From Alphaproteobacteria bacterium (GTDB lineage Bacteria > Pseudomonadota > Alphaproteobacteria > Rhizobiales > Amorphaceae): 48,698 nucleotides of DNA. The position numbers were made by a program, and so were the translations under genes. How positions within the stretch are numbered: position 1 is the stretch's first letter; each line of letters opens with the position of its first letter. The stretch lies in assembly GCA_030431335.1 (NCBI GenBank), contig JAUIJH010000022.1, positions 1 through 48,698 of the forward strand. The letters run 5' to 3'. Below, in pieces: positions 24,694 through 32,382 of the stretch. Below the pieces are notes generated by a model. That model did no database searches and had not been told where the DNA came from. It saw only the letters and a program-made list of their open reading frames with translations.

Positions 24694-25692
24694 ATGACGA
24701 TGAAGCTGAAGGCGGCGGCCGCGGCCCTCGCCCTCCTCGCGGCCGCCGTCTCCGCGCCCGCGCAGGCGGAGACGCTGAAGGCCTCGCACCAGTTCCCGGG
24801 CGGCAAAGGCGATCCGCGCGACGAGATGGTGCAGATCTTCGCCAAGGCCCTCGCGGACGCCGATGTGGGGCTCGACGTGCAGGTCTATCCGGGCGAGTCG
24901 CTCTACAAGGCCAAGGACCAGTGGGGCGCGCTGACGAAGGGGCGGCTCGACCTCACCTCGTTCCCGCTCGACTACGCCTCCGGCCGCGTGCCGCAGTTCT
25001 CGGCGACGCTGATGCCGGGGCTCGTGCGCAACCATGACCGCGCCCAGCGCCTCAACGATTCGCCGTTCATGGCCGAGATCAAGAAGCTCATCGAGGAAAG
25101 CGGCGCTCTCGTCATCGCCGACGCCTGGCTCGGCGGCGCCTTCGCGTCGAAGGAAAACTGCATCACCTCGCCCGAATCCATCAAAGGCCAGGTGACACGC
25201 GCCGCCGGTCCCGCATTCGAAGAGATGCTCGTCGGCGCGGGTGCGTCGATCTCCTCGATGCCGTCGTCGGAAATCTACACCGGCATGCAGACCGGCGTCC
25301 TCGATGCGACCAATACCTCGTCGGGCTCGTTCGTTTCCTACCGCCTCTACGAACAGGTGAAGTGCCTGACTGCGCCCGGTGAGAATGCGCTCTGGTTCAT
25401 GTACGAGCCGCTGCTCATCTCCAAGGAGACCTGGGACGGCCTCTCCAAGGAGCAGCAGGACGCCGTGATGGCCGCCGGCCAGAAGGCCGAGGAGTATTTC
25501 GACAGCCAGGCCAAGGCGATCGACCAGAAGATGGTCGACGTCTTCAAGGAGAACGGCGTCGAGATCGCCACGATGTCGAAGGAGGATTACGACGCCTGGC
25601 TCGCGATCGCGCAGGAGACCTCCTACAAGAACTTCTCCGAGAAGGTCGAAGGCGGCAAGGATCTCATCGACTCGGCCCTCGCGGTCGACTGA
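24694..25692 (+). CDS. TRAP transporter solute receptor (DctP family), malonate locus
   Basis: Periplasmic receptor of 332 residues for a sodium-coupled TRAP importer. The signal peptide is MTMKLKAAAAALALLAAAV with cleavage near PAQAE. DctP features include LKASHQFPGGKGDPRDEM, the GRLDLTSFPLDYASGRVPQF segment, and an Arg in KGQVTRAAGP where the family places its carboxylate-binding arginine. The ATG has a GGGAGAG ribosome site. Because malonyl-CoA synthetase and decarboxylase genes end the same operon, the ligand is most probably malonate. It corresponds in position to MatP of rhizobial mat loci. Confidence 0.9.
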   Translation: MTMKLKAAAAALALLAAAVSAPAQAETLKASHQFPGGKGDPRDEMVQIFAKALADADVGLDVQVYPGESLYKAKDQWGALTKGRLDLTSFPLDYASGRVPQFSATLMPGLVRNHDRAQRLNDSPFMAEIKKLIEESGALVIADAWLGGAFASKENCITSPESIKGQVTRAAGPAFEEMLVGAGASISSMPSSEIYTGMQTGVLDATNTSSGSFVSYRLYEQVKCLTAPGENALWFMYEPLLISKETWDGLSKEQQDAVMAAGQKAEEYFDSQAKAIDQKMVDVFKENGVEIATMSKEDYDAWLAIAQETSYKNFSEKVEGGKDLIDSALAVD

Positions 25693-25717
25693 TCCGCGCC
25701 ACACAGCAACGGATACG

Positions 25718-25737
25718 GGGCGGCCATCCGGCCGCCC
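25718..25737 (+). promoter_or_regulatory. Intercistronic stem-loop after the TRAP receptor gene
   Basis: GGGCGGCC and GGCCGCCC form a perfect 8-base-pair stem around ATCC, 25 bases past the receptor stop and 18 before the DctQ-type start. No T-tract follows. It probably gives higher receptor than permease expression. Confidence 0.55.
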
Positions 25738-25755
25738 ACATCGGAGAGCCCAGCG

Positions 25756-26247
25756 ATGAAAGTCCTGATCCGTGTCTCAGACGCGCTGTCGAGGCTGTTC
25801 GGGATCGCCTCGATGGTGCTCCTGGCCTCGGCCACCGCAGTCGTCACGCAGATGGTTTTCATGCGCTACGTGCTGCGCGAATCGACCGTCTGGCAGACGG
25901 AGTTCGTCATCTACGCGCTCATCGCGTCGACCTTCGTCGGCGCGCCCTACGTGCTCCTCCACAAGGGGCATGTCGGCGTCGATCTCCTGCCTGAGATGCT
26001 GCCGCGGACCGCGGCGAAAGTGCTCAAGATCGTCGCCGCGGTGCTGTCGCTGGCCTTCTTCGCAGCCATCTTCTGGTCGAGTTGGCACTATTTCTACGAG
26101 GCTGCGTCCAAGGGCTGGACGACGGACACCGTGTCGGCGATCCCGTTGTGGATCCCCCTCCTGCCGCTGCCGCTCGGGATGGGGATGCTCATCATCCAGG
26201 GCCTTGCCGAGATCGCCAAGATCTTCACCCCGGAGGCCGCCCAGTGA
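25756..26247 (+). CDS. TRAP transporter small permease (DctQ family), malonate locus
   Basis: Small membrane subunit of 163 residues with four helices, the family pattern: about residues 15-38 (GIASMVLLASATAVVTQMVF), then 50-70, 90-112 and 135-155. The conserved region VWQTEFVIYALIASTFVGAPY is followed by KGHVGVDLLPEMLP. It sits between receptor and large permease. Its stop overlaps the GTG of the large permease (GTGA), so the two are translationally coupled. Confidence 0.93.
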   Translation: MKVLIRVSDALSRLFGIASMVLLASATAVVTQMVFMRYVLRESTVWQTEFVIYALIASTFVGAPYVLLHKGHVGVDLLPEMLPRTAAKVLKIVAAVLSLAFFAAIFWSSWHYFYEAASKGWTTDTVSAIPLWIPLLPLPLGMGMLIIQGLAEIAKIFTPEAAQ

Positions 26248-27560
26248 GCCCGCTCGAGATCGGCCTCGTCATCTTCGTCGTCCTCCTTGCCTTGTTCGCG
26301 ACGGGGATGCCGATTGCCTTCGCGCTCGGCGCCGTCTCGGTCGGCGCGCTGATGCTGACGGACGGTCCCGACGCGCTCGAGACGCTGAGCGAGACCTTTT
26401 TCGCGGGCCTCTCGTCCTTCACGCTCGTCTCGATCCCGATGTTCATCCTGATGGGGGCGGCGGTCGCTTCGAGCCCGGCAGGACGCGACCTTTATGCGGC
26501 GCTCGACCGCTGGCTCAACCGCGTGCCGGGCGGGCTCGTCCTGTCCAACCTCGGCGCCTGCTCGCTGTTTGCGGCGCTCTCCGGCTCCTCGCCCGCCACC
26601 TGCGCCGCCATCGGCAAGATGGGCATCCCGGAGATGCGGGCGCGCGGCTATCCGTCCGACATCGCCGCCGGCTCGATCGCCGCGGGCGGCACGCTCGGCA
26701 TCCTGATCCCGCCGTCGATCACCATGATCGTCTACGGCATCTCCACCGAGACCTCGATCGGCCGCCTCTTCCTCGCCGGTGTGCTGCCGGGCATGTTGCT
26801 GACGGCGATCTTCATGGCGTGGACGATCTTCGCGTGCTGGCGCCGCGGCCTCGGTCTTTCGGAGCTGACACAGCACTACACGCTGCGCCAGAAGCTCGAA
26901 GTCCTGCCCCGCGTGCTGCCGTTCCTCGCCGTCATCGTCGGCATCCTCTACGTCCTCTACGGCGGCATCGCGACACCGTCCGAAGCGGCGGGGGTGGGGG
27001 CGGTGTTCTGCCTCCTGCTCGTGATCGTCGTCTACCGGATGGTGCGCGCCGGGCCGATCATCGAGATCTTCCGCAGCACCACCAAGGAATCGGTGATGAT
27101 CATGCTGATCATCGCCTCCTCCGAGCTCTTCGCCTTCACGCTGTCGTCCACCTTCGTCACGCAGTCGATCGCCCAATGGATCGCCGATCTGGAGGTGAAC
27201 CGCTGGGTGCTGATGGCGGTCATCAATCTCTTCCTCCTCTTCGCCGGCTTCTTCCTGCCGCCGGTCGCGGTGATCTTGATGACCGCGCCGATCCTGCTGC
27301 CGATCATCACCGCGGTCGGCTTCGATCCCTATTGGTTCGCGGTCATCCTCACGATCAATATGGAGATCGGCTTGATCACGCCGCCTGTCGGCCTCAATCT
27401 CTACGTCATCAACGGCATCGCTCCCGACGTTTCGCTCGGCACCATTCTCAGGGGTTCGCTTCCCTACGTCGGGTGCATGGTGTTCGCGATCGTTCTCCTG
27501 TGCCTCTTCCCCGGTATCGTGACGTGGCTGCCGGACCTTTTGATGGGGCCCGGCCGGTGA
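26244..27560 (+). CDS. TRAP transporter large permease (DctM family), malonate locus
   Basis: Transport subunit of 438 residues with about twelve hydrophobic segments. A GTG start at 26244 overlaps the DctQ-type stop by four bases; no internal start fits the family N-terminus (VSPLEIGLVIFVVLLALFATG) better. DctM landmarks include GMPIAFALGAVS, SIAAGGTLGILIPPSITMIVYG and LITPPVGLNLYVINGIA. The stop overlaps the next GTG (GTGA), so the malonyl-CoA decarboxylase is made from the same message. Confidence 0.95.
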   Translation: MSPLEIGLVIFVVLLALFATGMPIAFALGAVSVGALMLTDGPDALETLSETFFAGLSSFTLVSIPMFILMGAAVASSPAGRDLYAALDRWLNRVPGGLVLSNLGACSLFAALSGSSPATCAAIGKMGIPEMRARGYPSDIAAGSIAAGGTLGILIPPSITMIVYGISTETSIGRLFLAGVLPGMLLTAIFMAWTIFACWRRGLGLSELTQHYTLRQKLEVLPRVLPFLAVIVGILYVLYGGIATPSEAAGVGAVFCLLLVIVVYRMVRAGPIIEIFRSTTKESVMIMLIIASSELFAFTLSSTFVTQSIAQWIADLEVNRWVLMAVINLFLLFAGFFLPPVAVILMTAPILLPIITAVGFDPYWFAVILTINMEIGLITPPVGLNLYVINGIAPDVSLGTILRGSLPYVGCMVFAIVLLCLFPGIVTWLPDLLMGPGR

Positions 27561-28801
27561 CGCTTCTCGCCGATCTCCTGGGAAGCGTCTTCGAACTGCG
27601 GTATCGCTCCGTCGCGCCGCCACGGCTGGACCACAGGCCGGTGGAAGAACTCGCGAAAAGCCTTCTCGGCGCCCACGGCGAGGTGGCGGGAGCGGCGTTG
27701 GCGCGCCAGATCCTCGACCGCTACGGGGCGATGGGCGAGGGGGAGAAGCTGGCCTTCTTCCGCTTCCTCGCCGCCGACCTTGCCGTCGACACCGCGCGGA
27801 TGCACGACGCGTTGTCCGCCTACGAGGCGGGCCATTCGCGCGAGACTTACCGGGCGCTGATGGCGGCCGCGGAACCGCAGCGGCAGGAACTCATCCGGCG
27901 CCTCAACCAGGTGGCGGGCGCGACGAGCCTCCTCGTCGGTATGCGCGCCGATCTCCTGCGCCTCGCCGGCGACGACCCCGAGCTTGCGGCTCTCGATGTC
28001 GATTTCCGCCACCTCTTCTCGTCCTGGTTCAACCGCGGCTTTCTGGTGCTGCGGCCGATCAGCTGGGAGAGCCCGGCGCATATCCTGGAAAAGATCATCG
28101 CCTACGAGGCGGTCCACACCATCGAGAGCTGGAGCGACCTGCGCCGCCGGCTGGAGCCGCGCGACCGGCGCTGCTTCGCCTTCTTCCATCCGGCGATGCC
28201 GGACGATCCGCTCATCTTCGTGGAGGTGGCGCTGACGGCGGGCATTCCCGGATCGATCCAGGCGCTGCTCGCCGAGGACCGGACGCCGCTCGACCCCGCG
28301 ACAGCCGATTGCGCGGTGTTCTACTCGATCTCGAACTGCCAGGCCGGACTTGCCGGTATCTCGTTCGGCAACTCGCTCATCAAGCAGGTGGCCGCGGACC
28401 TGTCGGCCTCGGTCCCGGGGCTCAAGACCTTCGTCACGCTGTCGCCGATTCCGGGCCTCTGCCGCTGGATCTCCGCCGAGGGCCTCGCAAAGCCGAAAGA
28501 GCCGGCGGAAATCCGCCGCCTCGCCGCCCGCTTTCTCCTTGCCGCGAAGCGCGGCGACGGGCAGCCCATCGATCCCGTTGCGCGCTTCCACCTCGGCAAC
28601 GGCGCGATCGTCCATCAAGTCCACGCGAGTGGCGACACCTCGCCCAAGGGAATGGCCCAGTCGGCCGGGGCGATGGTCAACTACCTCTACGACCTTCCCA
28701 ACGTTGCGCAGAACCAGGAACGCTATGCGGCGGATCGCGAGATCGCCGCCTCCCCGGACGTCCGGTCGCTCGTCGCGGCGGCCGAGAAAGCGCGCGCATG
28801 A
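27557..28801 (+). CDS. matA: Malonyl-CoA decarboxylase
   Basis: Cytoplasmic enzyme of 414 residues converting malonyl-CoA to acetyl-CoA and CO2. The helical N-terminal domain (about 1-140) is followed by the acetyltransferase-like catalytic domain. Active-site regions are intact: FYSISNCQAGLAGISFGNSL (catalytic Ser), then VTLSPIPGLCRWI, and the histidine in RFHLGNGAIVHQVHASGDTS. The GTG start lies in a GTGA overlap with the TRAP gene, and the stop lies in an ATGA overlap with matB. Together with MatB it turns imported malonate into acetyl-CoA. Confidence 0.96.
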   Translation: MTLLADLLGSVFELRYRSVAPPRLDHRPVEELAKSLLGAHGEVAGAALARQILDRYGAMGEGEKLAFFRFLAADLAVDTARMHDALSAYEAGHSRETYRALMAAAEPQRQELIRRLNQVAGATSLLVGMRADLLRLAGDDPELAALDVDFRHLFSSWFNRGFLVLRPISWESPAHILEKIIAYEAVHTIESWSDLRRRLEPRDRRCFAFFHPAMPDDPLIFVEVALTAGIPGSIQALLAEDRTPLDPATADCAVFYSISNCQAGLAGISFGNSLIKQVAADLSASVPGLKTFVTLSPIPGLCRWISAEGLAKPKEPAEIRRLAARFLLAAKRGDGQPIDPVARFHLGNGAIVHQVHASGDTSPKGMAQSAGAMVNYLYDLPNVAQNQERYAADREIAASPDVRSLVAAAEKARA

Positions 28802-30330
28802 TGGTGACCTCCATGGCGAACCCCCTTTACGACCACCTCTTCGGCCGCCACGCCGGCAATGAAACGCCGTTTCTCCACCTGCCCGGCGGCGGCACCATCT
28901 CCTACCGCGCGTTTGTCGAGACCGCCGGGCGGTTCGCGCACGTCATCGCGGGGCAGGGCCTCGTCCCCGGCGACCGGCTGGCTGCGCAGGTGGAAAAGTC
29001 GCCCGACGCGCTCGCCCTCTACGCCGCATGCGTCCAGGCGGGCGTCGTCTTCCTGCCGCTCAACACGGGCTACACGGTCGACGAGATGGCCTACTTCATC
29101 GAGGACAGCGGGGCGCGCCTGGTTGTCGCCTCGCCGGACCGGGCAGACGCGCTCGCGCCGGTCGCCGCTCGCACCGGGGCCTCGGTCATGACGCTCGGTT
29201 CGGGAGGGTCGGGCTCGCTGCCCGAGGCGGCCCGCGCCATGCGACCCTCGTTCCCGGTCGCCGCACGGACGGAGGACGACCTTGCCGCCTTCCTCTACAC
29301 GTCGGGGACGACGGGGCGCTCGAAGGGCGCGATGCTCACCCAGAAGAACCTCCTGTCCAACGCCGAAACGCTGACGGAAGTCTGGCGCTTCACCGGAGAG
29401 GACGTCCTCCTCCATGCGCTGCCGATCTTCCACACCCACGGACTGTTCGTGGCGACGAATGTCATCCTCGTCGCTGGCGGATCGATGATCTTCCTGCCGA
29501 AGTTCGACCTTGAAACCGTCATCGCCGAGCTTCCGCGCGCGACCTCGATGATGGGCGTGCCGACCTTCTATACCCGCCTTCTGTCGGACCCGCGCTTCAC
29601 CCGCGACCTCGTCGCCCACATGCGTCTCTTCACGTCGGGCAGCGCGCCTCTGCTCGCGGACACGCATGTCCTGTTCGAGAAGCGGACCGGCCACCGCATC
29701 CTCGAGCGGTACGGCATGACCGAGACGAACATGAACACCTCCAACCCCTACGACGGCGAGCGCCGCGCGGGGACGGTGGGCTTCCCGCTGCCGGGCGTCG
29801 AACTCAAGATCACCGATCCGGACTCGGGCAAAACGCTGCCGGACGGGGAAATCGGCGTGATCGAGGTGCGCGGCTCCAACGTCTTCAAGGGGTACTGGGG
29901 GATGCCGGAGAAGACGGCGGCGGAGCTGCGCGCCGACGGATACTTCATCACCGGCGACCTCGGCCTGATCGACGCGGACGGATACGTCCACATCGTCGGC
30001 CGCAACAAGGATCTGATCATCTCCGGCGGTTACAATATCTATCCCAAGGAGATCGAGCTCGTCCTCGACGAGCAGCCGGGTGTTCTGGAGAGCGCGGTCG
30101 TCGGCGTGCCGCACCCCGACTTCGGCGAGACGGTGGTGGGCGTCCTCGTGCCGCAAGCGGGCGAGACGCCCGACCTCGACGCGATCCTGACCGCCGCCGG
30201 CGCGTCGCTCGCCCGCTTCAAGCACCCGCGCAAGCTGATCGTGGTGGACGAGCTGCCGCGCAACACCATGGGCAAGGTGCAGAAGAACATCCTGCGCGAT
30301 CGCTACCAGCACCTATTCGCTTCGACCTGA
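28798..30330 (+). CDS. matB: Malonyl-CoA synthetase (AMP-forming)
   Basis: ATP-dependent acyl-CoA ligase of 510 residues that activates malonate. The AMP-binding motif is YTSGTTGRSKGAMLTQKN at about residues 166-183. The specificity block LERYGMTETNMNTSNPYDG is characteristic of MatB rather than acetate or fatty-acid ligases. The C-terminal lid carries GYFITGDLGLIDADGYVHI, the hinge GRNKDLIISGGYNIYPKEIE and the catalytic lysine in LPRNTMGKVQKN. ATG 28798 overlaps the matA stop; ATG 28801 and 28813 are also possible. It is the last gene of the operon. Confidence 0.96.
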   Translation: MMVTSMANPLYDHLFGRHAGNETPFLHLPGGGTISYRAFVETAGRFAHVIAGQGLVPGDRLAAQVEKSPDALALYAACVQAGVVFLPLNTGYTVDEMAYFIEDSGARLVVASPDRADALAPVAARTGASVMTLGSGGSGSLPEAARAMRPSFPVAARTEDDLAAFLYTSGTTGRSKGAMLTQKNLLSNAETLTEVWRFTGEDVLLHALPIFHTHGLFVATNVILVAGGSMIFLPKFDLETVIAELPRATSMMGVPTFYTRLLSDPRFTRDLVAHMRLFTSGSAPLLADTHVLFEKRTGHRILERYGMTETNMNTSNPYDGERRAGTVGFPLPGVELKITDPDSGKTLPDGEIGVIEVRGSNVFKGYWGMPEKTAAELRADGYFITGDLGLIDADGYVHIVGRNKDLIISGGYNIYPKEIELVLDEQPGVLESAVVGVPHPDFGETVVGVLVPQAGETPDLDAILTAAGASLARFKHPRKLIVVDELPRNTMGKVQKNILRDRYQHLFAST

Positions 30331-30336
30331 GCGGCG

Positions 30337-30357
30337 GGCTCGCACCCGGTGCGGGCC
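30337..30357. terminator. Stem-loop between convergent matB and SDR genes
   Basis: GGCTCGCAC and GTGCGGGCC form a 9-base-pair stem (one G-U pair in the plus-strand RNA) around CCG, starting 6 bases after the matB stop. The 72-base gap separates convergent genes. There is no T-tract, so intrinsic strength is doubtful. Confidence 0.5.
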
Positions 30358-30402
30358 AGATGGCGGCGCCTGCTTTGGCGCTCGGCAAAACGGGGCAGGG
30401 GG

Positions 30403-31113
30403 CTACGGCGCGAACAGGCCGCCGTTCACGTCGAGGATGACCCCGGTCATATAGCTTGACGCCGGCGCGGCGAGGAATGCGATCGGGCCGGCGACTTCCT
30501 CGGGCCGCGCCATCCGGCCGAGCGGAATTTTCGCGACGTCGACGGGCTGGCCCGTCATCATCGGCGTGTCGACGGACGCCGGCGCGACGCCGTTGACAAG
30601 CACACCGTGCCTTGCGCCTCGTTGAGCGAGCCATTTGACGAGCGCATTGAGCCCGCCCTTGGAGGCGACGTAGTGCGGACTGGCGATGAGGCCGCCGGTA
30701 CGCCCCGCGAGCGAGCTGACGAGGACGATCCGTCCGCCTCGCCCCTTCATTTGAGCAAGGCCCGCCCGCGCCAAATCGAGCGCTCCCTTCAGGTTGACGC
30801 CGAGAACCGCGGCGTAGGCATCGTCCCAATCTTCGGCTTCCCAGTCGTCGAACGGGCAGATGGCGGCCGTGTAGACGATCACGTCGAGCGGCGCGCTTGT
30901 TGCGACGAGCGCCTCCACCGCGGCCCGGTCCCGCACGTCACAGGACAGCGCCGTCGCGCCGAGTTCGTCCGCCAACGCCGTGGGCGCCGCCAGATCCGAG
31001 GCCGCGACGCTCGCCCCCAGTCCCGCCAGAAGCCGGCACGTGGCCGCTCCGATACCGCCGGCCGCTCCGACGACAAGCGCCCTTTGACCATCGAGGCGGA
31101 AGGGATCAGACAT
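30403..31113 (-). CDS. Short-chain dehydrogenase/reductase (SDR)
   Basis: NAD(P)-dependent oxidoreductase of 236 residues, classical SDR length. The nucleotide-binding motif is VVGAAGGIGAA at about residues 13-23, an aspartate at the end of beta-2 (AASDLAAP) favours NAD(H), and the catalytic residues are in VLVSSLAG and HYVASKGG (Ser, Tyr-x3-Lys). The typical VNGVAPASVDTPMM loop follows. ATG 31113 has AGGTG 6 bases upstream and is preferred over GTG 31122. It diverges from CUT2 importer B and probably oxidises the imported sugar, polyol or an intermediate. Confidence 0.93.
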   Translation of the reverse strand: MSDPFRLDGQRALVVGAAGGIGAATCRLLAGLGASVAASDLAAPTALADELGATALSCDVRDRAAVEALVATSAPLDVIVYTAAICPFDDWEAEDWDDAYAAVLGVNLKGALDLARAGLAQMKGRGGRIVLVSSLAGRTGGLIASPHYVASKGGLNALVKWLAQRGARHGVLVNGVAPASVDTPMMTGQPVDVAKIPLGRMARPEEVAGPIAFLAAPASSYMTGVILDVNGGLFAP

Positions 31114-31278
31114 AGATTTCACCTATGGGACCGTATATCCCGTATGCGGCCATATTATCAAAAATTCCCATAAGCAGTGCGGATTGATCGATATACATTG
31201 CAGACAAACCTATCATACCATACGCTCCGACGATCGGCAGACGCTGCGAAAAAGAAGAGCGTTGCAAGGGAGGACGGC
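31114..31278. promoter_or_regulatory. Divergent control region between SDR gene and CUT2 importer B
   Basis: This 165-base gap is clearly AT-richer than its surroundings and must hold both promoters. It contains repeated CGTAT/ATACG elements and a GGGA-N7-TCCC pair near 31125-31145, but I could not settle on one operator or promoter. A GGGAGGA ribosome site precedes the receptor start. The FadR-like regulator encoded at 36084 is the likely ligand for this region. Confidence 0.4.
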
Positions 31279-32370
31279 ATGAAACGCACGACACACCTAT
31301 TGACGCTCGCCGCGGGTCTGGCGATCGGGGCGGCCCCGGCGCTCGCGCAGGACATTGTGGATGACGCGCGTGCCGCCATCGGCACCTATGCCGGCGAGCA
31401 GACCGAGTTCCTGGGGCCGACCAGCTCGCCCAAACCCGAGCCCGGCAAGAAAATCGTCTATCTGTCCAACGACGAGAACAACAACGCCTCGCGCGCCTGG
31501 GGCGTCGCCATCACGGAAGCGGCCGACAAGATCGGCTGGGACGTGACGATCATGGACGGCAAGGCCACGCCCGTCGGCTGGATCAACGCCCTCAACCAGG
31601 CCATTGCGCTTCAGGTGGACGGCATCGTGACGTCGGCCGATGCCGCCAGCATGCAGGGCCCGATCCAGAGCGCGAAGGAGGCCGGCATTCCCATCGTGGG
31701 CATCCATGCCGCGGCCCTGCCGGGGCCGGATGAAGCGCTCGGCCTCTTCACCAACATTCAGCAGGACCCGCGCGAAATCGGCAAGGCGCAGGCCGACTGG
31801 GTGATTGCCGATTCGGACGGCCAGGCCCGCGTGGTGGTGACGAGCCACAACGAGTTCGCCATCGCGGAGGCAAAGTCGCGCGCGACGGAGGCTCGCCTCA
31901 AGGAGTGCGAGGGGTGCGAGGTGCTCGAGTACGTCAACTCGCCGATCGCGGAGGTGGCGCAGCGCCAGCCGCAGCTCGTGATGTCATGGGTGCAGCGCTA
32001 CGGCGCCCCGCTCTACGTCACCGCCGTCGCCGACTATACGCTCGACTTCCAGGTCCCGGCGCTGCGCGGTGCGGGGGTCGACATGGATGCGGTGAAGCTC
32101 GTCGGCGCCGACGGGCAGGAATCGGCCTATGCGCGGATCCGCAACGGGGAGTACCAGGTCGTCACGGTGTCCGAGCCCGTCGAGATGCAGGGCTACCAGG
32201 CGGTGGACGAGCTGATCCGCGCGCTGGCGGGCGAAGGGCCCAGCGGCTACGTGCAGGCGCCCTATCTGGTGACGGCCGACAACGTGGACCGCGAGGGCGG
32301 AGACAACAACGAATTCGTCCCCAGCAACGACTATAAAGCCAAGTATCTGGCGCTCTGGGGCGTCGAGTAG
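31279..32370 (+). CDS. CUT2 importer B, periplasmic substrate-binding protein
   Basis: Receptor of 363 residues with signal peptide MKRTTHLLTLAAGLAIGAA (cleavage near PALAQ). The start at 31279 follows AGGGAGGAC and begins exactly at the signal peptide. Type I binding-protein features are KKIVYLSNDENNNASRAWGV, VDGIVTSADAASMQGPIQ and AGIPIVGIHAAALPGPDEA. A CEGC motif at about residue 213 matches the CAGC of the receptor at 14068, and the C-terminal lobe aligns with it (RIRNGEYQVVTVSEPVEMQG). Here the receptor gene comes first, whereas in importer A it comes last. The ligand is unknown. Confidence 0.93.
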   Translation: MKRTTHLLTLAAGLAIGAAPALAQDIVDDARAAIGTYAGEQTEFLGPTSSPKPEPGKKIVYLSNDENNNASRAWGVAITEAADKIGWDVTIMDGKATPVGWINALNQAIALQVDGIVTSADAASMQGPIQSAKEAGIPIVGIHAAALPGPDEALGLFTNIQQDPREIGKAQADWVIADSDGQARVVVTSHNEFAIAEAKSRATEARLKECEGCEVLEYVNSPIAEVAQRQPQLVMSWVQRYGAPLYVTAVADYTLDFQVPALRGAGVDMDAVKLVGADGQESAYARIRNGEYQVVTVSEPVEMQGYQAVDELIRALAGEGPSGYVQAPYLVTADNVDREGGDNNEFVPSNDYKAKYLALWGVE

Positions 32371-32382
32371 GTCGCGGCGCCC

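Noticed and set aside
25772-27556. Upstream in-frame extension of the malonyl-CoA decarboxylase frame
   Set aside because: The extension runs out of frame through both TRAP permease genes. The decarboxylase begins at the GTG in the GTGA overlap (27557), where family similarity starts.
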